A stretch of DNA of 64,000 nucleotides from Flavivirga spongiicola (lineage in GTDB: Bacteria > Bacteroidota > Bacteroidia > Flavobacteriales > Flavobacteriaceae). This document shows, piece by piece, positions 36,629-45,376 of the stretch. Numbering within the stretch: position 1 is the first letter of the stretch; each line of letters begins with the position of its first letter. The notes beneath the pieces were generated by a model, which was not told where the DNA came from, did no database searches, and saw nothing but the letters and a program-made list of their open reading frames with translations. The stretch lies in contig NZ_JAUOEO010000001.1 in NCBI RefSeq assembly GCF_030540825.1, forward strand, positions 593,001-657,000. Direction: 5' to 3'. The translations under genes were made by a program, and so were the position numbers.

Positions 36629-36666
36629 AGTACTAACAAGTCAACTAACATTTTAAATAAAATATT

Positions 36667-37200
36667 ATGGAAAAATCTTTAAAGTCAATTGCCATAAATC
36701 ATGGCTTATATTTAGGTATAGCTTTATCTTTATTTACACTCATAGGCTATGCTATTAACCTAGGCTTATTAGTGAATTATTGGGTTATGCTTTTAATTTT
36801 ACCCTTATCAATCATAATTTTCGGAATTATTTCAACTTCAAAAATCAAAGGAAAATTCGATGGGTTTCTTTCTTTTAAGGAAGCTTTTTCTTCGTTCTTT
36901 ATAACCGTAGCTATTGGAGTAATTGTTAGTACATTGGTCTCAATTATTATTTTTAATTTTATTGATCCTGATGCTGCAATAGAAACAAAGGAAATCCTAA
37001 TAACTAATACCGAAAATTTTATGCGAGGAATGAATGCTCCCCTTGAAGCGATAGCGGAAAGCGTTGAACAAATCGAGAATCAAGATACTTTCTCTTTAGG
37101 AGCTCAATTTAAATCACTAGCCCAAAGCTTAGTATTCTTTGCCATAATCGGATTAATAGTTGCTGCAGTAATGAAAAAAAATAATCCAGACACAGAATAA
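36667..37200 (+). CDS. DUF4199 membrane protein
   Basis: 177 aa with four hydrophobic segments: SLFTLIGYAINLGLL, WVMLLILPLSIIIFGI, FFITVAIGVIVSTLVSIIIF, and LVFFAIIGLIVAAVM at the end. The KGKFDGFLSFKEAF linker between helices 2 and 3 and the final short KKNNPD tail match the Bacteroidota DUF4199 family. The function is unknown. It lies 40 nt before a GT2 gene on the same strand, an arrangement I associate with this family in flavobacteria. Confidence 0.8.
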   Translation: MEKSLKSIAINHGLYLGIALSLFTLIGYAINLGLLVNYWVMLLILPLSIIIFGIISTSKIKGKFDGFLSFKEAFSSFFITVAIGVIVSTLVSIIIFNFIDPDAAIETKEILITNTENFMRGMNAPLEAIAESVEQIENQDTFSLGAQFKSLAQSLVFFAIIGLIVAAVMKKNNPDTE

Positions 37201-37206
37201 ATTCAG

Positions 37207-37214
37207 TATTTTTG
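37207..37214 (+). promoter_or_regulatory. Candidate -7 element before the GT2 gene
   Basis: TATTTTTG lies 26 nt before the ATG at 37241, just after the DUF4199 stop. An internal operon start is possible, but no TTG is well placed. Confidence 0.35.
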
Positions 37215-37240
37215 GATTATTGAATTTAGAAAATATTTAA

Positions 37241-38188
37241 ATGAATATATCTGTAGTTATACCACTACTAAACGAACAAGAATCTTTAACTGAATTACAT
37301 GATTGGATTACAAAAGTTATGCAATCCAATCATTTTTCATATGAAATTATTTTTATTGATGATGGCAGTACAGATAACTCTTGGCAAATTATTTCTCAAT
37401 TAGCATCACAAAACAAGCATGTAAAAGGGATTCGTTTTTTTAAAAACTTCGGAAAATCACAAGCGTTTCACGCTGGTTTTGAAAAAGCAAAAGGAGATGT
37501 TATAATCACTATGGATGCGGATTTACAAGATAACCCTGATGAAATCCCAGAGCTCTACAACATGGTTATAAATGATGGTTTCGATTTAGTTTCCGGATGG
37601 AAAAAGAAACGTTACGATTCTGTTATTGCCAAAAATTTACCATCAAAATTATTTAATTGGGCCGCTAGAAGAACCTCCGGTGTAAAATTAAACGATTTTA
37701 ATTGCGGTCTTAAAGCATACCGCATAAACGTTGTTAAAAATATTGATGTCAACGGTGAAATGCATCGTTACATTCCTGTACTATCTAAAAATGCCGGGTT
37801 TACAAAAATCGGTGAAAAAGTAGTACAGCACCAAGCTAGAAAATATGGTGAAACAAAATTTGGAATGAATCGTTTTATTCATGGTTTTTTAGATTTAATT
37901 ACCATTTGGTTCTTATCTCGCTTTGGCAAACGCCCTATGCACTTATTCGGTGCTTTAGGATTTATTATGTTTACTATAGGCCTTGGGTTTTCGTTCTATC
38001 TGGGTATAGATAAATTATTTTTAAATCCAACAGGCAGGCTTATCACGCAACGACCTCAATTCTATATTGCACTTTCGACCATGATCATTGGTACACAATT
38101 TTTTGTTGCTGGTTTTTTAGGTGAAATTATTTTGCGTACCAAACAAGGTAAAAAACGTTATTCTATTAAAAATGAGCTAAACTTTTAA
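37241..38188 (+). CDS. Glycosyltransferase family 2 with membrane tail (GtrB/DPM1-like)
   Basis: 315 aa. The GT-A domain starts with SVVIPLLNEQESL, then IDDGSTDNSW and the metal site TMDADLQDNP, with the RFFKNFGKSQA loop between. Two C-terminal helices (about 235-255 and 270-295) end in EIILRTKQGKKRYSI. This is the layout of undecaprenyl-phosphate sugar transferases such as GtrB/ArnC. It transfers a sugar from UDP or GDP to undecaprenyl phosphate on the cytoplasmic face. The next gene is a phosphosugar mutase, consistent with a role in envelope sugar supply. Confidence 0.88.
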   Translation: MNISVVIPLLNEQESLTELHDWITKVMQSNHFSYEIIFIDDGSTDNSWQIISQLASQNKHVKGIRFFKNFGKSQAFHAGFEKAKGDVIITMDADLQDNPDEIPELYNMVINDGFDLVSGWKKKRYDSVIAKNLPSKLFNWAARRTSGVKLNDFNCGLKAYRINVVKNIDVNGEMHRYIPVLSKNAGFTKIGEKVVQHQARKYGETKFGMNRFIHGFLDLITIWFLSRFGKRPMHLFGALGFIMFTIGLGFSFYLGIDKLFLNPTGRLITQRPQFYIALSTMIIGTQFFVAGFLGEIILRTKQGKKRYSIKNELNF

Positions 38189-38307
38189 TTAGAATTATTG
38201 TTTTTCCCTAAAATGCAATCTTCTAAAGCCTTATAAAATACTAAAACGTTTGCGTTGTTAAATTTTAGTTCGGTAGAAAAAACGAAGATATTATCTGACT
38301 AATTGAT

Positions 38308-38315
38308 TATTTTTG
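38308..38315 (+). promoter_or_regulatory. Candidate -7 element of the phosphosugar mutase
   Basis: TATTTTTG lies 18 nt before the ATG at 38334, giving a very short leader. No TTG is well placed. Confidence 0.38.
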
Positions 38316-38333
38316 CACTTATTTAATTGACAT

Positions 38334-40064
38334 ATGATTTATATAGAACCCAAGATTTTAGATAGAATAAATGCGTGGTTAACACCAACTTTTGATGATG
38401 AGACACAAACTTTCATTAAAGATAGCATTGCAAATACCCCAAAGGATATTCAAGAAAGTTTTTATAAAGACTTAGAATTCGGAACCGGTGGTATGCGTGG
38501 TGTCATGGGTATTGGAACCAATCGTATAAACAAATATACCCTTGGAAAGAGCACTCAGGGATTGAGCAATTATTTACGTAAGTCATTTCCAAATGAGAGC
38601 CTAAAAGCCGTTATTGCTTACGATTGTAGACACAACAGTAAGACACTGGCAAAAGTTGTTGCCGATGTCTTTTCGGCCAATAATATTGAAGTTTATTTAT
38701 TTGAAGATTTACGTGCCACACCAGAATTGTCCTTTGCTGTTAAGCATTTAAACTGTCATTGCGGTATTGTTTTAACCGCTTCACATAATCCGCCGGAATA
38801 CAATGGATATAAAGTGTACTGGCAAGATGGAGGGCAATTAGTACCTCCTCATGATGATGCTGTAATACAAATTATAAATGATCTTGATTATGCCGATATA
38901 AAATTTGAAGCTAATAACGATCTTATTCATTATATAGGAAAAGATGTTGATGATGTATTTATTAATGCTTCAGTAGAAAATGGAAATTGTGGTGTTTCGC
39001 AAGAAGCCAAAAACAATTTAAATATTGTTTTTACATCACTTCATGGTACTTCGATTACAGCAGTTCCTGAAACTTTAAAACGAGCTGGGTACAAAAATGT
39101 TCATATCGTAAAGGAACAAGAAGCTCCTGATGGTGATTTCCCAACGGTAGCATCACCAAACCCGGAAGAACCCGCAGCATTAAAAATGGCATTAGAACTT
39201 GCTGACAAAGTAAATGGTGATATTGTTATAGGAACAGATCCCGATTGTGATAGATTGGGTGTTGCAGTTCGCAATTCTGAAAATAAATTACAGCTACTTA
39301 ACGGAAACCAAACCATGTTGATGATGACTGATTTCCTGCTAAAACAATGGAAATCTGAAGGGAAAATTAAAGGAAAAGAATTTATTGCCTCCACCATAGT
39401 ATCTACACCTATGTTGAATAAACTTGCTGAAGCTTATAAAGTAGATAGCAAAATTGTTTTAACAGGTTTTAAATGGATTGCTAAATTAATAAAGGATTTT
39501 CCCGAACTCGATTTTATTGGTGGTGGAGAAGAAAGTTTTGGTTTTATGGTCGGTGATTTTGTTCGAGACAAAGACGCCGTAACGGCAACACTTTTAGCTT
39601 GTGAAATAGCTGCTCAATCTAAAGCTATTGGAAGTTCTTTTTATAGTGAACTTATTAAACTATATGTTGAACATGGGCTCTATAAAGAGCGTTTAGTTTC
39701 TCTAACTAAAAAAGGTATTGAAGGTGCTGAAGAAATTAAACAAATGATGATTGATGCTCGCGAAAACCCATTAACCGTAGTCAATGGATCGAAAGTAGTA
39801 AAAGTTGAAGATTATCAATTATCTATTACCAAAAACATGATTTCTGGTGAAGAAAACACTATTGACATTCCAAAATCGAATGTATTAATTTATTATACAG
39901 AAGATGGTAGCCAAATAGCGCTGAGACCAAGTGGAACAGAGCCTAAAATAAAATTCTACATTAGTGTAAATGATCATTTAGAATCTGTGGATGCTTTTAA
40001 TGATACAGAAGCGAAACTAGAATCAAAAATAGACGCCATTTTAAAAGACATGAAACTTAATTAA
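38334..40064 (+). CDS. Phospho-sugar mutase (phosphoglucomutase/phosphomannomutase)
   Basis: 576 aa, the long PGM2-like type. The phosphoserine loop is [13 protein letters not shown] (about residues 146-158), the metal loop is [10 protein letters not shown] (about 301-310), the sugar loop GGGEESFGF, and the phosphate-binding end [12 protein letters not shown]. It interconverts sugar 1- and 6-phosphates for nucleotide-sugar synthesis. Its stop overlaps the start of the ABC exporter gene (TAATG), so the two are cotranscribed. Confidence 0.94.
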   Translation: MIYIEPKILDRINAWLTPTFDDETQTFIKDSIANTPKDIQESFYKDLEFGTGGMRGVMGIGTNRINKYTLGKSTQGLSNYLRKSFPNESLKAVIAYDCRHNSKTLAKVVADVFSANNIEVYLFEDLRATPELSFAVKHLNCHCGIVLTASHNPPEYNGYKVYWQDGGQLVPPHDDAVIQIINDLDYADIKFEANNDLIHYIGKDVDDVFINASVENGNCGVSQEAKNNLNIVFTSLHGTSITAVPETLKRAGYKNVHIVKEQEAPDGDFPTVASPNPEEPAALKMALELADKVNGDIVIGTDPDCDRLGVAVRNSENKLQLLNGNQTMLMMTDFLLKQWKSEGKIKGKEFIASTIVSTPMLNKLAEAYKVDSKIVLTGFKWIAKLIKDFPELDFIGGGEESFGFMVGDFVRDKDAVTATLLACEIAAQSKAIGSSFYSELIKLYVEHGLYKERLVSLTKKGIEGAEEIKQMMIDARENPLTVVNGSKVVKVEDYQLSITKNMISGEENTIDIPKSNVLIYYTEDGSQIALRPSGTEPKIKFYISVNDHLESVDAFNDTEAKLESKIDAILKDMKLN

Positions 40065-41896
40065 TGAATCATTTTTTAAATATATTACGGTATGCAAAGC
40101 CGTATAAATCCTTTGCTATTGGGCATATAATCTGTAACATTTTTTTTGCGCTATTTGGTACATTATCGTTTGTGGCTTTAAAACCCATGTTGGATGTTAT
40201 TTTTAGTAAAAATCAAAATGTACCAACGGTAAAACCAGAATGGTCAGGATTATTGGAAATAGGAGATTTTGTTAAAAAATATCTGGCGTTTCAAATGGAT
40301 TATTTTACAGGTGGCGATAGTTCAAAAGCACTGGTTTTTGTCGTTTGTTTAATCTTAACAGTATTCTTATTGAAGAATATTTCGGGTTATTTCGCAAACT
40401 ATTTTCTGGTATTCTTACGTAATGGGGTTATAAGGGATCTTAGGAATAAAGTTTATAGAAAAACGGTAGAGTTACCACTTTCTTTTTTTTCGGAAAAAAG
40501 AAAAGGTGATATACTGGCTAGAGTTACCGCCGATGTTTTAGATTTACAATATTCTTTTTTATCTGTTTTAGAGCTTATTGTTAGAGAACCTCTTACAATT
40601 ATTTTTACTATAGCTGTTATGCTCTATATAAGTCCTCAACTTACTCTATTTGTGTTTATTTTTATTCCAGTAATGGGATTTGTTATTTCCAAAATTGGTA
40701 AAAGTTTAAAAAGAAAATCAGACCGTGTACAAAAAGAACAAGGTACTTTTCTTTCCACATTAGAAGAAACCTTAACGGGGTTACGCATTATAAAAGGATT
40801 TAACGCAGAAGAAAAATTCAACGACAGGTTTCAAGAATCTACCTCACGTTTTTATCACTTTTCGAATAAATTACTCAATCGTCAAAACCTGGCATCTCCA
40901 ACTAGTGAGTTTCTAGGTATTTGTATCATAGCAGTTATTTTATGGTATGGAGGAAACCTTGTATTAAGCGGCACTTCTACGAATCTAGATGACAGTATGT
41001 TTATTGTATATATGGGATTATCTTATAATGTACTAACGCCTGCAAAAGCCATTTCAAGAGGTTTGTATAACATAAAAAAAGGTGGTGCAGCAGCAGAAAG
41101 GATACAGGAAATTATTGATACTGAAAATCCTTTAAAAGACAAAGAAGGTGCCATTGATAAAAAAGGATTTGATACCAATATTGTATTTGATAATATTTCA
41201 TTTAAATATGAAAACGAATATGTATTAAAAAACTTTTCGCTAGCCATTCCCAAAGGTAAAACAGTAGCACTAGTTGGACAATCGGGTAGTGGAAAATCAA
41301 CTATCGCTAATTTAATTACACGTTTTTATGATGTAAATAAAGGTCAAATCTTAATTGATGGTTTAGATATTCGTGATTTAACGATAAGCTCTTTACGTGC
41401 TCAATTAGGTATTGTAACTCAGGACGCCATTCTTTTTAATGATAGTATTAAAAACAATATGAAATTGGGTAATGACGAAGCTACGGATGAACAAATAATT
41501 GAAGCTTTAAAAATAGCCAATGCCTGGGAATTTGTTCAAGATTTACCAGAACACATTAACACGAATATTGGAGATGCCGGGAATAAGCTTTCTGGCGGTC
41601 AAAAACAACGGTTAAGTATTGCTCGGGCAGTTCTTAAAAGTCCTCCTGTTATGGTTTTAGACGAAGCAACCTCGGCTCTTGATACTGAAAGCGAGCGACT
41701 TGTACAAGTGGCTTTAGAAAACATGATGAAAAACAGAACTTCTATTGTTATTGCTCATAGATTATCTACTATTCAAAATGCAGATGAAATAATAGTTCTT
41801 AAGAAAGGGGAGATTGTAGAACAAGGCAAGCACCAAGATCTTATTAGTAAAAAAGGCGTTTACTACAAACTAGTAGAGATGCAAAGTTTTGGATAA
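40064..41896 (+). CDS. MsbA-like ABC exporter (fused permease and ATPase)
   Basis: 610 aa. Six membrane helices in residues 15-330 are followed by an ATPase domain with Walker A GQSGSGKST, signature LSGGQKQRLSIARA and Walker B VMVLDEATSALD. The half-transporter dimerises to export lipid A-type lipids, lipid-linked sugars or drugs from the inner membrane. Coupling to the phosphosugar mutase suggests an envelope role. It ends the operon. Confidence 0.93.
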   Translation: MNHFLNILRYAKPYKSFAIGHIICNIFFALFGTLSFVALKPMLDVIFSKNQNVPTVKPEWSGLLEIGDFVKKYLAFQMDYFTGGDSSKALVFVVCLILTVFLLKNISGYFANYFLVFLRNGVIRDLRNKVYRKTVELPLSFFSEKRKGDILARVTADVLDLQYSFLSVLELIVREPLTIIFTIAVMLYISPQLTLFVFIFIPVMGFVISKIGKSLKRKSDRVQKEQGTFLSTLEETLTGLRIIKGFNAEEKFNDRFQESTSRFYHFSNKLLNRQNLASPTSEFLGICIIAVILWYGGNLVLSGTSTNLDDSMFIVYMGLSYNVLTPAKAISRGLYNIKKGGAAAERIQEIIDTENPLKDKEGAIDKKGFDTNIVFDNISFKYENEYVLKNFSLAIPKGKTVALVGQSGSGKSTIANLITRFYDVNKGQILIDGLDIRDLTISSLRAQLGIVTQDAILFNDSIKNNMKLGNDEATDEQIIEALKIANAWEFVQDLPEHINTNIGDAGNKLSGGQKQRLSIARAVLKSPPVMVLDEATSALDTESERLVQVALENMMKNRTSIVIAHRLSTIQNADEIIVLKKGEIVEQGKHQDLISKKGVYYKLVEMQSFG

Positions 41897-42088
41897 TATA
41901 ATAACTACTAAAAAGAAACTAAACTACCTTGGAGCAAACTCACAAGACATTATATAAAAAATGGTTTTAAAAATTCTTAAGTATTAGAGGGACTTAAACG
42001 CAAGATTCCGCTCAAAAAGCGGAATTAGTTCAACTTACAATTTTGAATATATTGCTTCGCAGCTTTTCAAAATTGAGTTTCACTAATA

Positions 42089-42127
42089 AAAAAAGGATAG
42101 AGATTTGGGTTTCTATCCTTTTTTTGT
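42089..42127 (+). terminator. Intrinsic terminator, 193 nt past the ABC exporter
   Basis: AAAAGGATAG/CTATCCTTTT (42091-42100 and 42113-42122) with a GATTTGGGT-containing loop and a T-run. It lies far downstream of the exporter stop, so it may end an RNA of its own. Confidence 0.88.
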
Positions 42128-42216
42128 TCGTTGGTAGACTTGGGGACGACTAACAACATAAGTAGGTTTCTGATACAAACATAAAACAAAAAACGGGTTA
42201 AACCAAGAGAAAATGT

Positions 42217-42255
42217 ATTTAATCGTTGTTTTTATACATTTAATCGATGTTTTTT
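42217..42255 (+). repeat. Tandem direct repeat with 21-bp spacing upstream of the ECF sigma gene
   Basis: ATTTAATCG(T/A)TGTTTTT occurs at 42217 and again at 42238. The 21-bp register equals two helical turns, suggesting a pair of protein-binding sites on one face of the DNA. Confidence 0.45.
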
Positions 42256-42280
42256 AATACAATATATTGATTATCAAAAT

Positions 42281-42350
42281 ATTACAATTTTGTAATAAAA
42301 TCAAAAAATAAAGTTTAAACTTTCTGTATATTTATTAGTCTAAAGACTAA
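42281..42350 (+). promoter_or_regulatory. Three palindromes directly upstream of the ECF sigma gene
   Basis: ATTACAA-TT-TTGTAAT (42281-42296), AAGTTTAAACTT (42311-42322) and TTAGTCT-AA-AGACTAA (42335-42350) are all perfect. The last ends 9 nt before the GTG start. They could be operator sites for autoregulation or leader hairpins; no canonical TAnnTTTG element is present, which fits a promoter read by an alternative sigma factor. Confidence 0.4.
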
Positions 42351-42359
42351 ACAGTTTTT

Positions 42360-42902
42360 GTGATCGACGAAACACAACTATTAGAACAATTAAAGTCAGA
42401 AAATCAAAAGGACAAAGCTTTTAGAGCACTCATTACGCTTTACAAAGAACGTTTGTATTGGCACATTCGTAATATCGTAAAGTCGCATGATGATACCGAT
42501 GATGTACTCCAAAATACTTTTATCAAAGTTTATAAAAACATTCATAACTTTAAAGGGGATAGTAAATTGTTTTCGTGGTTATACCGGATTGCCACTAATG
42601 AATCAATCACATTTATCAATAAAAATGCTAAGCGATTACAAGTTACAAATGAAGAAATGCAACAATTAGCAATAAACAATTTAACATCAGATGTCTATTT
42701 TGAAGGTGACACTATTCAACTAAAATTACAAAAAGCTATTGCTACATTACCGGAAAAACAACAGTTAGTGTTTAATATGAAATATTTTGAAGACATAAAG
42801 TATAAAGATATGTCTGATATTCTAGAAACTAGTGAAGGTGCGTTAAAAGCATCCTACCATATCGCTGTTAAGAAAATTGAAGCGTATTTAACTAAAGATT
42901 AA
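42360..42902 (+). CDS. ECF RNA polymerase sigma factor (module A)
   Basis: 180 aa, GTG start. Region 2 shows DDTDDVLQNTFIKVYKN (around residue 44) and FSWLYRIATNESITFI; region 4 contains KYKDMSDILETSEGALKASYHIA, the helix-turn-helix for the -35 element. The ending LTKD is normal for the family. It directs transcription of an envelope-stress regulon. The next gene is a one-TM protein (a likely anti-sigma factor), then a CpxP/Spy-like periplasmic sensor. The palindrome-rich upstream region suggests autoregulation. Confidence 0.92.
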   Translation: MIDETQLLEQLKSENQKDKAFRALITLYKERLYWHIRNIVKSHDDTDDVLQNTFIKVYKNIHNFKGDSKLFSWLYRIATNESITFINKNAKRLQVTNEEMQQLAINNLTSDVYFEGDTIQLKLQKAIATLPEKQQLVFNMKYFEDIKYKDMSDILETSEGALKASYHIAVKKIEAYLTKD

Positions 42903-42938
42903 ACCTTTATTAAAATCACAAGTCTTATTAATAAGATA

Positions 42939-43436
42939 ATGAAACATAATAAACTACATAACATTGAAGAAACTGGATTTAAAGTTCCAGATGATTATTT
43001 TAACGCCTTAGAAGATGTTATTTTAAGTGATATAAAACTTAAAAAAATGTCAAGCAACTCTGGTTTTAAATTGCCTGAAGACTATTTTAACACTTTGGAA
43101 AATGCCATTATAGACAAAGTTTCAACAAAGACATCTACAAAAGTCATCCCTTTATTTAGAAAAAGAACGCTAATTTATATATCTGGTATTGCTGCAACTG
43201 TATTACTTTTATTCAATCTTTCAATTTTTGAGAATAAACCAACTTTTAACTCTTTAGATTTTGAAACAGTTGAAAACTATATTATGAATGAAAATATTGG
43301 TTCCTATGAAATTGCAGCACTCCTATCTGAAGAAGACTTGTTAGAAGAAAACTTTATAGATTATCAAGTAGAAGAAGAAACCGTAGAAATCTATATATTA
43401 GATAATATTGATGTAGAAGATATCATTATTGAATAA
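42939..43436 (+). CDS. One-TM protein of the ECF module, probable anti-sigma factor
   Basis: 165 aa. The N-terminal cytoplasmic part has a duplicated motif, GFKVPDDYFNALED (about residues 13-26) and GFKLPEDYFNTLEN (about 43-56). A single membrane helix follows (LIYISGIAATVLLLFNLSIF, about 88-107), then an acidic periplasmic tail. The position between sigma factor and sensor, and the topology, fit an anti-sigma factor; no zinc-binding HxxxCxxC is present. The duplicated motif recurs in flavobacterial proteins of this kind but has no named family I can give. Confidence 0.65.
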   Translation: MKHNKLHNIEETGFKVPDDYFNALEDVILSDIKLKKMSSNSGFKLPEDYFNTLENAIIDKVSTKTSTKVIPLFRKRTLIYISGIAATVLLLFNLSIFENKPTFNSLDFETVENYIMNENIGSYEIAALLSEEDLLEENFIDYQVEEETVEIYILDNIDVEDIIIE

Positions 43437-43447
43437 AGCATAGACAC

Positions 43448-43897
43448 ATGAAAAAAATCATATTCCCCATATTACTATTTTTCTTTTCGCTAAATATTTT
43501 AGCTCAGCAAAATAGAGAGAAAATAAAAACGCTTAAAATCTCATTTATTACAGAAAAATTAGATTTAACTGAGCAAGAAGCTCAGAAATTCTGGCCAATT
43601 TATAACAACTACTATAATGTCACTTCTAAAATAAGGCATGAAGATATTAGAAGTATCCGCCATGAAATTAGAAGAAATATTAATACATTAACAGATAAAA
43701 GAGCCAAAGATTTAATTACTAAATTAAATAAAGCTGAAAGTACACTCCATGAACAGCGTATGGAGTTGTCTACTAAATTGTTAAAAATCATACCTCCGAA
43801 AAAAGTAATTTTATTAAAAATGGCAGAAGATGATTTTAAAAGAAAAATGTTAGAACGTTTTAAAAACAAAGGGTATCAAAAAAGAGGTGGAAAATAA
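43448..43897 (+). CDS. CpxP/Spy-like periplasmic sensor of the ECF module
   Basis: 149 aa. A signal peptide (FPILLFFFSLNILAQ) precedes an all-helical, highly charged protein with the LTXXQ-like region TEKLDLTEQEAQKFWPIY. Proteins of this type in flavobacteria are annotated as sensors of ECF-type sigma factors. It lies 11 nt after the anti-sigma candidate. It may sense unfolded protein or metal in the periplasm and release the sigma factor; this is inferred from gene order and fold. Confidence 0.78.
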   Translation: MKKIIFPILLFFFSLNILAQQNREKIKTLKISFITEKLDLTEQEAQKFWPIYNNYYNVTSKIRHEDIRSIRHEIRRNINTLTDKRAKDLITKLNKAESTLHEQRMELSTKLLKIIPPKKVILLKMAEDDFKRKMLERFKNKGYQKRGGK

Positions 43898-43925
43898 AAA
43901 AGCTATCTAAAAAATTAAAGTTGCC

Positions 43926-44000
43926 GTCATTGCGAATAAAGTGAGGCAATTTTTTGCCGGTTTTCAGTGTTTTACAGATTGCTTCATGCCTCGCAATGAC
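43926..44000. repeat. Large palindromic intergenic repeat (GTCATTGCGA family)
   Basis: A perfect 10-bp stem GTCATTGCGA/TCGCAATGAC (43926-43935 and 43991-44000) encloses TGAGGCAAT/ATTGCTTCA with one wobble and GGCAA/TTGCC. It lies between convergent genes. The element resembles a dispersed palindrome family in Bacteroidota, and it may double as a terminator. Confidence 0.6.
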
Positions 44001-44030
44001 ACTGAATTTAGACTTTTTAGAGAATCTCTT

Positions 44031-45101
44031 CTATTCTCTAAAAGTTAATTTAGATATTCTTCCTGCGCCTGCTGCATAAGCAATCGAGTCATTTAAAAAT
44101 CGAATAGTATAGAACCCTTCATCACTTAAATGTTTCCACGAATTCCCAGAATCGTTACTATAATCAATCCCTTTAAACCCAATAGCAACTAGCTCCTTCC
44201 CTGCTCTATTTGGGATATATTGTACACAACTTCTATAGCCTGGGTTTTCATTTTGAGCAACCAACTCCCAAGTTTTACCGCCATCAACTGTTTTTATTTT
44301 ATTGGCCGAATTATCATTTGGTTTTGTATAATCGCCACCAATAGCAAAACCGTTAAGGGCATCATAAAAATCAACAGAATACATGCCTGTTGTTTCTAAA
44401 CCTTGAACTATGGGGGTATTATAAACCTCCCAAGTTTTTCCTTTATCGGGTGAATATAAAATCCTACTTGATTTTCCTCCTGTAGCAACCCAAGTATTAT
44501 CCCCAACGATAGCAATATTAGTATCACTGGCAGCAAAAGCGGCTTCCCCTTCTTTTGCTTTTGGTAAAGAATCACATGATAATTTGTTCCATGTTTGTCC
44601 GCCGTCCCGTGTAATGATGATACTCATACAATTATCAGTAGGATCTCCAATGGCAATGCCTTCTTTGGCATTCCAAAAATCTATAGAATCGTAAAAAGCT
44701 TTAGGATGATCTTCTCGATATACAATGGTATCTTTTCCCATATCTAGTTTAAACAATAAAGCAGGAGAACCTATACTTAAGCCATATCCATGCTTACTGT
44801 TTCCAGCTAAAGCCCTAAAATTAGGCGTAACCGAATCACTCTTAACCTTAACAGGATACGTTACACTTCTTTCAGCGTTTTCACTTTCGTCCATTGATAC
44901 AGCTCCCATGTTTCCATTAGAATCTAAAAAAGCAAAAAAGTTTGTGTTTTCAATTATTTCTAAAGCTCTTACATTTAATAGCGAGTCTTTTATAATCGTT
45001 TTTATTTCAACACTATTAATTTTTCGAGACTCAAATAAATGACTCTTTTTAAACCCTAAAAAGACAATCATTGCTATTAATAATACAGATACTTTTTTCA
45101 T
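44031..45101 (-). CDS. Ycf48-like beta-propeller protein
   Basis: 356 aa. An N-terminal hydrophobic segment (VLLIAMIVFLGF) serves as export signal. BNR/Asp-box-like blades are IIITRDGGQTWNKL, LYSPDKGKTWEVY, KTVDGGKTWELV and DYSNDSGNSWKHL, with intervening GIAIGDP and GFAIGGD strands as in Ycf48/sortilin-like propellers. It is often named oxidoreductase in databases, but no cofactor site is visible. It may be a periplasmic assembly factor. It faces the first ECF module tail-to-tail and is not in an operon with the SCO gene. Confidence 0.78.
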   Translation of the reverse strand: MKKVSVLLIAMIVFLGFKKSHLFESRKINSVEIKTIIKDSLLNVRALEIIENTNFFAFLDSNGNMGAVSMDESENAERSVTYPVKVKSDSVTPNFRALAGNSKHGYGLSIGSPALLFKLDMGKDTIVYREDHPKAFYDSIDFWNAKEGIAIGDPTDNCMSIIITRDGGQTWNKLSCDSLPKAKEGEAAFAASDTNIAIVGDNTWVATGGKSSRILYSPDKGKTWEVYNTPIVQGLETTGMYSVDFYDALNGFAIGGDYTKPNDNSANKIKTVDGGKTWELVAQNENPGYRSCVQYIPNRAGKELVAIGFKGIDYSNDSGNSWKHLSDEGFYTIRFLNDSIAYAAGAGRISKLTFRE

Positions 45102-45376
45102 GTGTTTATATCTATTGTTTTTTATTTGTCACGTAACATAATAATCATAGTTCTTGGGTATCGAACTTTTAGCTATGCATGTTTCATAAAATTTAAATTT
45201 CTATAAAAATAAAAAAGCTTCATGAAGAATCACGAAACTTTACAATAAAATAATTATCAATCAAATATTTGTATTTAATACCAGTTCTTTATGTACAACA
45301 CATATCGAGATAAGAAACGGCATAAACCCGTAAAGCCTTATGGAATATTTCTTGAAGTCATCGCGATAAGAGTTTT

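Larger units (their letters stand above)
41897..42359 (+). ncRNA. Gene-free 463-nt stretch with three hairpins; candidate ncRNA at 42000-42127
   Basis: No ORF of note is present. Hairpin 1 is ATTCCGCT/AGCGGAAT (42005-42012 and 42018-42025). Hairpin 2 is a perfect 10-bp CAATTTTGAA/TTCAAAATTG stem (42038-42047 and 42066-42075) with an inner GCT-TCGC-AGC tip. Hairpin 3 is the intrinsic terminator ending at 42127. Three consecutive stems ending in a terminator and without coding capacity suggest a small RNA or a structured 3' UTR. No promoter element was found inside. The remaining 42128-42359 holds the palindromes and direct repeats listed separately. Confidence 0.35.

Noticed and set aside
45205..45235. 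CTTCATGAAG palindrome upstream of the Ycf48-like gene
   Set aside because: The stem is only 5 bp without a loop or U-tract; it is not enough for a terminator or operator call.
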